64,000 nt of DNA. Source: Acanthosoma haemorrhoidale (taxonomy: Eukaryota; Arthropoda; Insecta; Hemiptera; Acanthosomatidae). The stretch is taken from contig OV884013.1 of NCBI GenBank assembly GCA_930367205.1, forward strand, positions 118,955,827 through 119,019,826. The letters run 5' to 3'. Below, piece by piece: positions 1-11,247 of the stretch. The notes beneath the pieces are model-generated. The model saw nothing but the letters and a program-made list of their open reading frames with translations. It was not told the origin of the DNA and made no database searches. Position 1 is the first letter of the stretch; every line of letters begins with the position of its first letter. The position numbers and the translations under genes were made by a program.

Positions 1-68
1 TAAATCCTTTAAGCACACCAATTATAAAGCTATATAAAAGGCTTTATAGAGGCGGCATAAAGAACAAT

Positions 69-604
69 GTTAAATGCCCCTTATTACTTCACCAACAAAA
101 CCCTTCCTATAGGTATTAATATACCCCACATTCTCGAACTCATCCCTTCCAAGATCATGAAATTCCATAGTAACCTATCCAACCACCCTATAACCCCTAG
201 CACAGTCATTGCACTGCACCACTCATCCCTATAACCCTCTCGGAGACTGAAACGGCAGTGGCTTCGTGACCTGCTATAAATGCGTAACAGTGGTAGTCCT
301 GACAATGGCCAGTTTCTCCAATCATGTACTGAGCGTCTGTGGCTCTTGTGCTCTTCGTCAGCCTCGACTTGCCCGTATCCGTGGCTGACCAAGGAGCGTA
401 GGGGACTTCCCAAGACTCCTTATCCTCTTTCGCATGCGAGGGAGCTGACAGCCATGTGGATTTGGGAGGCCTCTGGGCTGTTTGCAAATATCGTAAGAAT
501 GAGCAAGTGAATAATGAATTGTAAATATTATATGAATGAGAACATTTATCTCAATTACTTATTGTCTAATAAGGCAGATTGTAATTTTAGCACAATAAAG
601 AAGT
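69..604 (+). mobile_element. Jockey-type LINE, 5'-truncated 3' end
   Basis: This is the C-terminal end of a LINE reverse-transcriptase ORF plus its 3' UTR. The conceptual translation shows NAPYYF, LELIPSK and RRLKRQW, the tail that follows the RT domain in Jockey-like elements, but it is broken by stops and a frameshift. The 3' UTR contains the phrase tcgcatgcgagggagctgaca and ends in ttagcacaataaag, a polyadenylation-like signal. Better or parallel copies lie at 19735, 21047 (minus), 50180, 55286 and 56668 (minus). Only the 3' end is present, as expected from incomplete reverse transcription. It is non-functional. Confidence 0.8.
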
Positions 605-1327
605 TATATATATATAATAATTCCTTCTCCGGGTTTCAGAAATAGTTTAGGTGACTCCGACAGTTTTCAAACAGTATAAAATATCTTTTCATGACCGCAC
701 GTTACCGATTTATAATTCATTTTCTAAAATATCGCCCTTGAGAGAAAATAGCAGCCAGGGACTAATGAGCGGGTAGGCAATGACACAACGCAGGAGTGTA
801 TTGCGTGCAGTCTAAATCTCAAACGCCTTTAAAACGATCGATAGGCCAGATTTCTTTTTTAATACTACAAACCCGTAACAGAATATTTCTATCGGTGTTG
901 CATAACAGAAATCCTAACAGCTGGGATAACAAAAACAACTTTGTAACGCCCAAGCACAACGGGCTGTTTTAAACCAGTAGGTGCAAGATTCAGCTTCATC
1001 CTCATTCTGTTGCAACAATAATAATCAAAGAAGCAAAGTGCAACAGTTAATTATGAGTTCGTATTTACAGTTGGTAGAAAAGTGTTTCAAGAACCCCAGA
1101 GGCTTGACTTTAGTTTTGTTAACTGCTCAAGTCCTAATTCCTTTTCCCTAATGAGTCTACAGTTCTTCGATCAGGGTTTATCTAATCATGATTAAGATAT
1201 ACTGATCACAATTTTGTTATAGCACTGATTAACTAAAGAAATAGTCTGCCTCACTATTGAATTGTTTATTTTATACGTGCCGGATTGTAGCGATGATTTA
1301 TAATTTAGATGATAGCTATTTGACTCC
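605..1327. other. No recognisable feature
   Basis: AT-rich sequence with no coding pattern, repeat partner or RNA gene that I can recognise. Confidence 0.5.
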
Positions 1328-1610
1328 ATATCTGATAGGTATGTGCCCCGACAGTGCACTATGTTCAGCAGAAGAGGTATAGGGTAGGTAGTGGAGGTAG
1401 TTTGTGTGGTCTTGGAATGACCACGAATTCACACTCGGTATCCGGTGTGAAACGGAGAGAGGCAGACTGGAACGCTGGGGAAAACGCTGCTAGGAATAGT
1501 TGTAGGGCCCCAGAGATCGCTGTCAGCATGATATATGTGCTATGTCGGGGGCGTCACTAGGGGAGTGCCTAATCACTCTAGCCCTGGTGACAAGTGCGGA
1601 TTGTTGTAGT
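1328..1610 (-). mobile_element. Family-1 LTR fragment
   Basis: On the minus strand this matches the 3' part of the LTR at 14070-14918. Shared blocks include the segment around gtgtggtcttggaatgacca and the terminal block with ctagccctgg. The match is rearranged and neither LTR terminus is intact, so this is a degraded remnant. A second short piece of the same family begins again near 1650. Confidence 0.7.
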
Positions 1611-1649
1611 TAATAACATGGACCATGTTCCATGTAGGCGTTAATATCT

Positions 1650-2290
1650 GACTCCATTTTATTGATAGGGATGTGTCCCGACAATACACTGTGTTCAGGA
1701 GAGAGGTTCAGAGGTTTCATAAAGAATAAGACCAGTTTTCAGAGTTCGGGCGGGAGATTGGCAGCGTAATAGTACAAGTCGTCAGAGGTCTGCTAGAGGC
1801 TGTGAGACAGGGTACCGGCGCAGAGGTGTGGCAGAGAGAGTGTAGACTAGTGGAAGGCTGAGTGGGCTTACTCCCAGGGCCCCGGGGCCCTGGCGTATCG
1901 CGACCGAGTGATAGCGGCTGTCTAGATAAGGAGCCTGGGAAAGAGTGTCTCTACAGGGCGAAACTTCCTGATTGAAATACTGTACCCCCTTCCTAGTGTA
2001 AAGTGGAGACGGCTGAACGGGGTATGTTTTATGATGCCCAGGTGGCCAATACCCCTTAAGTTTATGACTGTTGGCCTAAAAGGGTGTGTTTTATAGCTGC
2101 TAGGGACTCACCTACTTAGGTTTTATGACCACTTAGAGGCTGCCGGGTTTGGTTTTATGACAGTCAGGTGGCTTACCCTCTCAGGTTTTATTGCTCGACC
2201 TTCGACCCTCTGTTACTTGTTTTATGACTGCCGATGTCTCCATGATTTATTACTAGAAACCTATGTTTTACATCTAATTACAATACATTA
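1650..2290 (-). repeat. Second LTR-like fragment with degenerate gttttatgac repeats
   Basis: The first ~80 bases repeat the family-1 block gatagggatgtg...cactgtgttcag. The rest is GC-richer than its surroundings. From about 2025 to 2250 the word gttttatga (or a one-base variant) recurs about eight times at 20-40 base spacing. Related words, gtcataaaac and gtcataaatc, occur on the opposite strand in the 14070 LTR, so this may be an expanded version of that LTR section. No coding potential is evident. Confidence 0.5.
1874..1893. repeat. Perfect 20-bp GC palindrome
   Basis: The sequence ccagggcccc followed by its exact reverse complement ggggccctgg. It could extrude as a cruciform. No function can be assigned. 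Confidence 0.8.
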
Positions 2291-2349
2291 GTTGCACCAG
2301 AGTATAGGGTAATTTACATATATGGTTGGCACTCGCTACATGCTATATA

Positions 2350-2416
2350 CAAGTACATGCAAGTACAAGTACATGCAAGTACAAGTACATGCAAGTACAA
2401 GTATATACAAGTATGT
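2350..2416. repeat. Short tandem repeat, 16-bp unit
   Basis: About four copies of aagtacatgcaagtac, degenerating at the right end into tatatacaagtatgtgc. This is a simple minisatellite. Confidence 0.85.
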
Positions 2417-2539
2417 GCTAGTTTTAGCGAGACGAAGCCAAAAAATCCCACTAGGAAAGTTTGGAGTCTGACAACGACGGACTAAAGCATAGCAAGTTAA
2501 GGATTTAGAAGTGTAGGGGAAATTAAATAAGAAAGCCAT

Positions 2540-4232
2540 GGTTTAGGCAGAGCACAAGCAGATAAAGAGAGAGCAATGTTCACTTTAAGTGTCTATTTCC
2601 AACTGCCTTCAAAAGCTCTCTTATATAGGCAGGTCATTCCTGCCTACAGCGCATGAGAGCTTTTTATTTGGGCCAATCATATGATCGTTTATTTTGGCCA
2701 ATCAAGGGCTACTACGCCCGCTTCCTAGTGAACTCATGCCGTGTCGGATTGTCAACTAGTCCTCTCTCTCTATACAGACGCCGAAGATTTATTGCTAACA
2801 TACGAAAAGGTAGGTGGACGAATACGCATCGGTTTATGTGGGAACTGCTTAACCTAACATTGTGAGCCTGTTCATGAAAATTCCATAACCCAGAATAAGG
2901 CGAAATTTATACAGTAATTTGTTCAAGAATGAAATGAACTTCTAATGTAATATATATATGAAATTGCCCTTTGATGATTCGAATGTAGTTAAAAACAAAA
3001 TACATTATAAACAGTCCTAATCAATGGGATATTACGAATACACGAAGCCTTATGTAATATTCATAGGGGGTTAGATTAGATATGCATATGAGCTTATGAA
3101 CGCCCGAATGGACAGGGCCGTTGGCACCGGACTGGGATATAGGCCTAGGGCTGATATTTGCTGACCACTGGCCTAATAACTAGTGATTTTGTTTATTGTG
3201 CATTTATTATATCAAAAATATAAAGAACAATATTAAAATAACTACAATAATCCGAGCAATTAATCAGATGCGAATGAACAAAAGTAAGAAGTATCAATTT
3301 TCTATTATTTGTCAAACTTCTTGATAACAATATTAATTTATAATGGAAATGGTAATCTACAAGAGGAACTTTGAATGTAATGTTTTATGGAAAACTGAAT
3401 ACTTTAGAATAATTTTAAAAGGTAATAACGGTTCGTTATTTTCCAATCCACAAATAATTCACCATTGAACTATCTATAAAATACAATTTTAGACATATTT
3501 TATTTTATTGTAAAAGGTGATATGTAATATTATTGCCCTTCTTGAGGTGATTCAACTGACGGAAGCGACGAAATGAGTTCTCAAAAGCGATCGAAAAAAT
3601 ATATTTTTTTTCAAACTGGAAAATATTATTTCACAACATACCAAAACGTCCTCTTCCGACCCGAACCTAATCGCCTGTATAAAAGTTTTATTGAAAAGTT
3701 TAAAAAAAAAAGATGAACTTGCTCATTATCGATTCCTAAGTAAGAGACAGGTTTGATTATTAACTGGCTCGGCTGCTTATTGCTACCTGTAGAAACTTTG
3801 CCAATATGCTGCTGAAATGGAATTTATAGCCGGAACTAACTGTAGCCGAATGAGTACAATTGCTGAGAACAACCACCCCCTCGTGCTGCTAGGGGGCTGT
3901 TAGAAAAGAAGACCCATTAATGAGCTGCCAACTTTCTGATAATGATCTCCTTACAGAGCTCGTGGAACTATTGAAAAGTCACTGGATTAACAACTATGAC
4001 CAAGCATTTCCAAGAGAAATTTTACATTTAACTCATCTACATAAAACATTTAAATGTAGACCTAATAGAGGTAGCTACGAACGTTTTTGAGCATAAAACT
4101 AGTTTACTTAAAAATTTAATGATGGGATTTGAAGTACCTATTGTACCCAATAATATTCAAGTTGTGAACTACTGAACACGGGTGTAATTCATCATGATCG
4201 ATTGCAGAAGGAAAACCCCTTCGAGGAGTCCT
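2540..4232. other. No recognisable feature
   Basis: AT-rich sequence. A 70-codon open frame at 2653-2865 (plus) has no recognisable motif and is not called a gene. Confidence 0.5.
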
Positions 4233-4857
4233 CTTCAATCTGTTGCCTCTTGAAGACTGGTATTCCTAGCATTGAAGCCTTTTTCTAAACCTACTTCAAT
4301 CCGTCGCCTCTTGAAGACTGGTATTCCTAGCATTGAAGCCTTTTTCAAAACCTACTTCGATCCGTCGCTTCTTGAAGACTGGTATTCCGAGTATTAAAGC
4401 CTTTTTCAAAACCTACTTCAATCTGTCGCCTCTTGAAGACTGGTATTCCGAGCATTGAAGCCTTTTTCAAAACCTACTTCAATCTGTCGCCTCTTGAAGA
4501 CTGGTATTCCTAGCATTGAAGCCTTTTTCAAAACCTACTTCAATCTGTCGCCTCTTGAAGACTGGTATTCCTAGCATTGAAGCCTTTTTCAAAACCTACT
4601 TCAATCTGTCGCCTCTTGAAGACTGGTATTCCTAGCATTGAAGCCTTATTCAAAACCTACTTCAATCTGTCACCTCTTCAAGACTGGTATTCCTAGCATT
4701 GAAGCCTTTTTCAAAACCTACTTCAATCTGTCGCCTCTTGAAGACTGGTATTCCTAGCATTGAAGCCTTTTTCAAAACCTACTTCAATCTGTCGCCTCTT
4801 GAAGACTGGTATTCCGAGCATTGAAGCCTTTTTTAAAACCTACTTCAATCTGTCGCT
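4233..4857. repeat. 61-bp satellite array, about 10 copies
   Basis: The unit reads cttgaagactggtattcc then tagcattgaagcc, a T-run and aaaacctacttcaatctgtcgcct. The period is 61 by direct register from line to line. Copies differ by point changes (cctag/ccgag, ctgtcg/ccgtcg). Each unit contains cttcaa and ttgaag 11 bases apart, a possible 6-bp stem. The array starts and stops abruptly in AT-rich DNA. Every base is shared between copies, so there are no unique spacers. Confidence 0.95.
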
Positions 4858-5818
4858 GTGACTGGAAATCCACCTTCGCTGGCCAAATGTCTGGCCTAAA
4901 GTTTGTAAATATTTATTATTGAGTTTGCAGGTAAAGTAAAGTGGATATAACTTGCTGTTTAGGTATGTAATGATTTGTTTAACTATTGTTTAGTAAAGGT
5001 TTCTTCAATGTTAACTTATAGTTTATAGAGTATAAGTAAACTTTTCTCTGTTAAAACAAATGATAGTTCGGAGATATATAGTATTAGTATCTCTTATTTC
5101 TAATAAATAAACTACTTGGTGAATAACATTTTATTGTTTTTACATGCGCTAATCTTGTCCAATTTATTTTATTAGTGATTTTAAATTGATGTGCATTGGG
5201 GTATAATGTACTGCTTAAAATGGTATGCTCAGTGCACTTATTGCAATTCATCTTAAGTGTTTCTATACAATGACTCCTGTTGTTGCCTGCCCTGACAGTG
5301 TCGAGATACTGTAGAAATGGGACCAGTTAGCCATCAATAATAACTTTTAATAAGTTAGTTGAACTATTACTGGTAATTAATAGACAAATTCATAATAAAT
5401 ATGATGATATTGCCAGCCCATTGTAATATTGTTTGGATATATTACCTTTGGGCCATGAGCCGGCCAAATTATTTGATGCCAGGTAATCCTCCTGTTAAGC
5501 GGATTATGAGAAGACTAGGGTTTGTCTTGGCGGCCATATTTATGCCGGCAGATTGGCAGCGCTAATTACAGCCAGCGCTTGGGATAGCGACCTCAGAGCA
5601 GCAGTGCTATTTCATCTACTATCGCCTCTGTCACAGAGCTAGTCGTGGACGCTTCACGTCGCTCGTCCAGGCATAGAAGATCCTGGTTAATGAAATACCT
5701 TTGCCTGTGTATTCCAGGCATGTATTTAGATACATAGTCATAAGAGACTGCGTGTCTGTGTTGTCATTGGTTGAACTCCACACCTCCAGCTTTTAACTCA
5801 CAAGCTATATAGAGTAAA
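4858..5818. other. No recognisable feature
   Basis: 5470-5800 is GC-richer than its surroundings but shows no ORF or motif I recognise. Confidence 0.45.
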
Positions 5819-6385
5819 GGGTATCCCAGAATTAACGCAAGATTTGAATTTGCCGCAATTTGTTCAGTAAAGTACTGGCAACCGTAAAAAGCAATTTGAC
5901 AGCTGACAGTGTAGTTATATTAAAGTAAGCAACTGCATCCCTACAAGACCTCAATACTTCCAAGAATCTTATCCTTTGCTTATACATATATGTCTCAGCT
6001 TAACCCCTAGACCACACTTGTCCCTAGACCTTCCCAGTATGTAGCAACGTAACTCTTAATATTTGTATATACCAGTGTTTTGCTTGTATATGGTGTCCCA
6101 GAATTAACGCAAGAATTGAATTTGCCACCATTTGCCCAGTAAAGTGCTGGCAACCATGAAAAAAAACAATTTGACAGCTGACAGTGTAGTTATTTTAAAG
6201 TAAGCAACTGCATCCCTACAAGACCTCCCTACTTCCAAGAATCTTATCCTTTGCTTATACATATATATTTCTCAGCTTAACCCCTAGACCACACTTGTCC
6301 CTAGACCTTCCGAGTATGTAGCAACCCAGTATGTAGCAACGTAACTCTTAATATTTGTATATACCAGTGTTTTGCTTGTATATGG
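5819..6385 (+). repeat. Composite tandem repeat: mariner left end plus segment S
   Basis: Two units of ~273 and ~294 bp. Each unit has the ~100-bp mariner left end (terminal repeat through gacagctgacag) followed by segment S, which begins aagtaagcaactgcatccc and ends tgttttgcttgtatat. The second unit carries an extra ~21 bases from a local doubling of agtatgtagcaac. Segment S occurs once more, alone, at 62181-62351. Confidence 0.9.
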
Positions 6386-6492
6386 TGTCCCTGAATTAAC
6401 GCAAGAATTGAATTTGCCACCATTTGCCCAGTAAAGTGCTGGAAACCCTGAAAAAAAACAATTTGACAGCTGATAGTATAGGGTTAGTAAAA

Positions 6493-7079
6493 ATGGAGCG
6501 TTTCACGATAGAACAACGCGTCTTTATTGTTGAACATTATCTCAAAAAATAATGAAAGTTGGACGGCCGCAGTTCGAAAAATCCATACAAAATATGGTCG
6601 GAATAGTGTTTTGACTTCATCAACTGCCGTTCAAATGTCAATATCGAAACAATGCGTGAAAGTGTCAAATGAGGCTGGTCAAGCAGTGACTGTTACTGGT
6701 GCTCGATATCGCGACTTGATAACACAGTTCTTTGTGCCGAAATTGGATGGTATTGATGTGGCCAATATGTGGTTTCAAAAAGATGGTGCCAAATGCCATA
6801 CAGCCCATGAAACAATTCAAATTTCTAGGTCGTGTACTCTCTCGTTTCGGTGATCAGAATTGACCCCCTAGATCGTATGGTGTTAAATCCTTTAGATTTC
6901 TTTATATGAGGTTATTTGAAGTCAAAGGTGTATGTCAACAAGCCCACATCCACCCGTGCATTACAAGAGGAAATTCAATCACATTTATGCCAAATGTTCA
7001 TGGAAAATGTCGACAAAAGAGTGCGTATGTGCCAGCAAAGTCGTGGAGGCCATTTGACCGATGTGCTATTCCATAAATA
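6493..7079 (+). pseudogene. Mariner-type transposase pseudogene (copy 1)
   Basis: Begins with an ATG followed by a degraded form of the family start MERYTIEQRVFIVEHY. The DNA-binding region is frame-broken. After an internal deletion it joins VTVTGARYRDLITQFF and WFQKDGAKCHTAHETI, which carries one catalytic Asp of the DDE/D nuclease. It ends with RMCQQSRGGHL-type residues. At least one catalytic Asp lies in the missing part. Confidence 0.8.
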
Positions 7080-7189
7080 ACCCTATCCTATTTACTTTAT
7101 AATTCAATAAAAAAAAGCAACAAAAATACTGAAAACTGTGTTTTCTATTTATATCAAATCTTGCGTTAGTTCTGGACACCCTTGTTTCA

Positions 7190-7335
7190 CACGTTCCAGA
7201 GGTGTGCCATGCCTCAAAGACTACAACACTGATTTCGTCGAACATGTTGAGTCGATTACTTAATTACATACTTTTTTTATCATTATTAGTTTCCATAATA
7301 TGGCATGTTTAACTCACTTACTCTGTTGGGATTCA
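7190..7335 (+). repeat. Repeat D, also at 13380-13530
   Basis: Shares cacgttcc, cctcaaaga, ttacaacact and a block ending ataatatg...ctcactc...gttggga with 13380-13530, in the same orientation. Both copies sit just downstream of a mariner right end. Confidence 0.75.
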
Positions 7336-8092
7336 TAACTTGCAAACCTAGAGTCATCTTCACCAGCCCTTGCTCTCCAGTCTGACACCGTAGTCTTCGG
7401 CTTGTCGTGGATGTCTTAGGGACAAATACTCACAGGTCAATTCTTATCGTCTGCACGACCTCAATCTTCTAACCGAGCTTTCACAACTACTGTAGAGAGT
7501 TTGTGGAGAACACTTTTAGTTTATTATTTCAGCCATTTTAACAACCGCTCTCAAAATCCTTATCAATATTTGGTAGTCGAATACTTCTTAGGACCACATA
7601 ACAGTGGTTCGCTAATGCGCTATTTCTTCGTATAAGCAAATTCCTATTGAACAAATCAGAGAGAATACTCTTAAAATAATATTGTAATTCATGAAAGCAA
7701 CAGTAATTATTTAATGTTCGCTGGCACTCTTAAAATGAACTCTTCAAATATAAATGTATTTTCATTAATTCCTTTTCATGATGCAGGTGAGGTTTCATTA
7801 ACTAGCACGTAGACTCAGAACCATTCAAATATTTAATTAATTCTGGAAACGTGGCCACTTGGAAACAAACGTGAGCGCCCGAGCAATCATCAGTTTGAAT
7901 GTTTTAGGGTTTAACTGTATGTAGAAACAAGCGCTGCCTGTTTAACCAGTTTAAATTACTGTTTAATGTGAAAGCGTTTGTTGCCCACAATTGTAAGATA
8001 CTTTCAGACTTCAGCTCTTGACTGCAAAACGTTGCCATTGTAGGAGTTGGGCGTAAAGGCCCTACTATGAAGAACGCTTGGAATCCTATAGG
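7336..8092. other. No recognisable feature
   Basis: AT-rich. A 66-codon frame on the minus strand (7904-8104) has no recognisable domain. Confidence 0.45.
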
Positions 8093-8301
8093 TTTTTTAA
8101 TCAATTATATTTCCTTATTGAAATGATAACAATCAATACAATAGTATCTTGCTTTTTTGAGGAGAGAGGGGCTCAACAGCCAAAAACATTTCTCTTGTCA
8201 CTTTAGTAGACACTCATTAACAAACGCCAGTTAGTTTGTAGAAGGTCGTAATACCACCTGGGTTGCCACGGATGTGATGGAACATTGGCAATGGATTAGA
8301 C

Positions 8302-8533
8302 TGGCCAGGGAGGCGGAAACGGGAGAGTTCTGGCAGCGGGAGATCTCGAATTACTTGGTTGTTGACAGAAGGGAGAATTGGTCATCTTGCGAGGGGATTC
8401 TGGATTGCAGGATTTGAGAAAACTATTGATATCGTGCCCACATTTTTCCATTGGACCAGGCAGTTCGTTTAGATAGGATTATTGTTTTCTGCTGTAATAA
8501 TTTCTACATTAAAACTTATGTCCTTGAGGTGTC
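8302..8533 (+). repeat. Internal direct repeat, left copy
   Basis: Matches 9024-9262 almost throughout, including cttgcgaggggattctgg and ccattggaccaggcagttcg. It could be a degenerate LTR, but termini of the TG...CA type are not clear. Confidence 0.8.
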
Positions 8534-9000
8534 TTCGGAAAATAATAGAGACCAAACATACTCGGAAAATAAATTAGGAAGCAATAAACAATGCGAAGAA
8601 CTGCATTATACAAATGACTTACCATACATAATAGACTTAAAAAACAACAAGTGGTTAATAGATATGGGTGCGACAAAAAAGTACATACACCCAGACATAG
8701 TAAAAAAACATAACTTTACATTAATAAAAAAAGAATTTTCTATTAAAACACCTACAGGTTACGACGACGGTAATTCAAGTGTCAAGGTCAATATCAAAAA
8801 TGCATTAGGTATAGACCTAATGATCGAATTCTTAGTTTATCCATTTTCTAATGAATTCGATATCCTATTAATTAGGTTTTGAAACAATGAATGATTTAAA
8901 GATGAATATAAATTGTACGGAAAATCACATAGTGATCGGAAACAATAAATTCAGATTTAAAGATTCAAAAAATTAAATAAACCTAATAGATAACGAGGAG
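8534..9000 (+). pseudogene. Ty3/gypsy-like aspartic protease fragment
   Basis: The open frame gives NNKWLIDMGATKKYIHPDIV, which matches the active-site region of retrotransposon proteases (LIDTGAT in the usual form; here Met replaces Thr). After ~60 residues comes FDILLI, the strand near the end of the protease that normally continues into a Gly-rich turn. The frame breaks by about one base near 8872. The next frame continues with FETMNDLKMNI and stops near 8977. No RT or integrase follows. It is a dead fragment lying between the two direct repeats. Confidence 0.65.
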
Positions 9001-9023
9001 GAAATAAAAAACATACTAAGAAC

Positions 9024-9262
9024 GGACTGGCCAGGGAGGCGGGAGCGGGAGGGTTCTGGCAGCGGGAGGTGGCTAGATCTCGAATTACTTGGTCGTTGAC
9101 CGAAGGGTGAATTGGTCATCTTGCGAGGGGATTCTGGATTGCAGGGATTGGACGAGAAAACTATTGTCGTGCCCACATTTTTCCATTGGACCAGGCAGTT
9201 CGTTTAGATAGGATTCTTGTTTTCTACTGTGATAATTTCTAAATTAAAACTTATGTCCTTGA
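9024..9262 (+). repeat. Internal direct repeat, right copy
   Basis: Partner of 8302-8533, with small insertions (for example gtggcta after gcgggag). After it the sequence is unrelated until the right inverted arm at 9492. Confidence 0.8.
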
Positions 9263-9911
9263 GGTGATCAAGTATTCTGAACCGTATCGTCACGTAACAT
9301 GTGATATGGAGGCCCCATCAGAGTAGCGTCCATTTAAAGAGCACGAAATGTCAAGGCCAGCTGTAAACTATATTAGGTGTTATTACACATGCTACTTACT
9401 CTGTATGTTTGGTAGTCATTAATAATTTTTTACGATCTCTCTCCCAAAGAAAAAAATGAATTGAATCCGCAGTTACATCCAGAATCGCTCTGGTCGTTCC
9501 GTGGCAACCCAGGTGGAGGTGGTATTACGACCTTCTCCAAACTAACATTTGTTTATGAGTGTCTACTAAAGTGACAAGGGAAGTGTATATGCCTATCCTC
9601 AAAAAAAACAAGATACTATTGTATTGATTGCATGTGATCATTTCAATAAAGAAATATAATTGATTAAAAAATACAGAATAGATCTTTTGTTGGTCAGTAG
9701 TTTGAATAAGTAAATAATGGATTGATTCTTTTTTGATCTATTGATAGGAATAAAAAAAGGACCAGGTAAAGGAAAATTCTACCCAAAAAAATCCAACATG
9801 TCTTCCTCTCGTCATTCACTCAAAGTATTACTATTTCAGGTTTAAACATACTAAAAAAATATATGCACAATAGCTGAAAGAAAACTATAATGTAATTTAT
9901 ATATATATTGG

Positions 9912-10803
9912 AACGTAATTTTGTCACAATAAAGATTTGATTTGAGAAAAGATTTTATATAAATAAAAAATACAATTTATTTTTCAATTGCACTCAATAA
10001 TACAATTACACATACAGTACAATTAAATACAAAGTAGTGATGGATCGACTGAATATCCTTTATACGTGCACTAAGTAAGACCTTTGCCTCCTTGGTGAGT
10101 GAGTTAGGAGCGGGTCATTACGTAGGCACGTCACTCTTCTTCAACGCCTTAGGTCTTATCGTGGATAGCCACGACGGTGCCGTTGAAGGCCACTGTTTAA
10201 TGTAACTTCTCAGGAGTAATCTGTATCCACTGTCAATCTTTAACTGCAACGGTAACTTTAAAAATCTTCATCTCAATGAAAACACTTTGCTTTTTTAGGA
10301 TGACGAGAAGCTGCCAGATTCCAATGAATGAAAACAATCAAGTGTAAATAAACAAAAATAATACATTTTGTCCAATTTATAAATACTGCAAAAATAAGCG
10401 ATATTTATGTGATGGTCAATAATTCAGGTTGACCCAATGATAATGTGCTCAGTTGTCCCCACTGACCAAGCACCTCGCTTTCACATATTATTCAACTTTA
10501 TTGTGCTAAAATTACAATCTGTCTTATTAGGCAATAAGTAATTTTGATAAACGTTCTAATACTTCATTCACTCGCTCATTCGTGCACTATTTACAAACAG
10601 CCCAGAGACCTCCCAAATCCACATGGTCACATCCTCGCATGCGAAAGAGGAAGGGTGTGTCAGGTGATGGCACAACTGATCATTAATCGTACCAATTATA
10701 ATATAATTAAGGAAACGTTAGTGTTGTAACAATCACAAGGTGTGACAATACAACAGCGGTCAAATGGAGAAACTGCCTACAGCCTGTGTATCGACTATTT
10801 GGT
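9912..10803 (-). repeat. Dispersed inverted repeat, arm A
   Basis: The reverse complement matches 19790-21065. Read on the minus strand it has three parts: a ~120-base head ending near gtgccatcacctgac; a short LINE 3'-UTR block (tcgcatgcg...gattgtaattttagcacaataaag); and a ~550-base tail with no LINE similarity, ending cttgagtgcaattgaaaaataaa-type sequence. It is ~380 bases shorter than arm B because B has extra LINE 3' sequence in the middle. Confidence 0.85.
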
Positions 10804-11247
10804 ATACGGCTAATGGACTCATCGACCAGTTGCCTTCAAATCCTTAAGTGTAGGCCCAACATATACCCCCTAGCAGTGATCCATTGCCCGTCTGAAGTAT
10901 GTAATTAAATAAACAGGTAGCTGGTACGAGCAAGTTAACTGGACGTGGTCTTAATTTCTAAGATGTCACTCAAATTGCAGTTTGATTGATGGTTTTCGTG
11001 AGTACGACGTCGCCTCGTATATTGCCATCTAATTAATCATTGTCGGTAATTATCAGCCATTCTATTAATAAGTAACGATGTTCCAAATTTACGGTTCAAA
11101 TGAATAATTTAATTTCACTATGAGTTATTTTATTTAAATATTCAGTCTCTCCGTAAAATTGTTGTGATTGACATATCATACTCGTATATACAGACAACGT
11201 TTTGCCTGTTCAGGCAACGTCAGGACTACAATTCGAAAACAAGATAT
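10804..11247. other. No recognisable feature
   Basis: AT-rich, with no repeat partner seen. Confidence 0.45.

Larger units (their letters stand above)
5819..7181 (+). mobile_element. Mariner/IS630-type element, copy 1, with amplified left end
   Basis: The family has ~29-bp terminal inverted repeats beginning GGGTGTCCCAGAATTAACGC, with TA at the flanks in several copies. This copy has three left ends (5819, ~6092 and ~6386) separated by two copies of an unrelated ~170-bp segment, then a broken transposase region and a right end at 7181. The transposase remnant starts at about 6493 and keeps a helix-turn-helix start, the catalytic-domain piece WFQKDGAKCH near 6771-6800, and the C-terminal block ending in LLFHK-type residues near 7076. 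The middle of the gene is deleted and frames are broken, so it is non-autonomous. Confidence 0.85.
8093..9671. mobile_element. Composite element with ~180-bp inverted repeats
   Basis: The left arm, 8093-8275, and the right arm, 9492-9671, are reverse complements with a few differences. The outer end reads TTTTTTAATCAATTATATTT. Inside are two ~230-bp direct repeats (8302-8533 and 9024-9262, starting gactggccagggaggcgg and ending tccttgaggtg). Between them is a retroviral-type protease fragment. The arms suggest a DNA transposon or foldback element. The direct repeats plus protease suggest a degenerate LTR retroelement or captured fragment inside it. No target duplication was identified, and the superfamily is unassigned. 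Confidence 0.7.

Noticed and set aside
84..413. 109-codon minus-strand frame
   Set aside because: Antisense to the LINE 3' end; similar minus frames recur opposite other LINE copies.
2336..2539. 67-codon minus frame rich in Tyr, Leu and Cys
   Set aside because: Its composition comes from the 16-bp tandem repeat beneath it.
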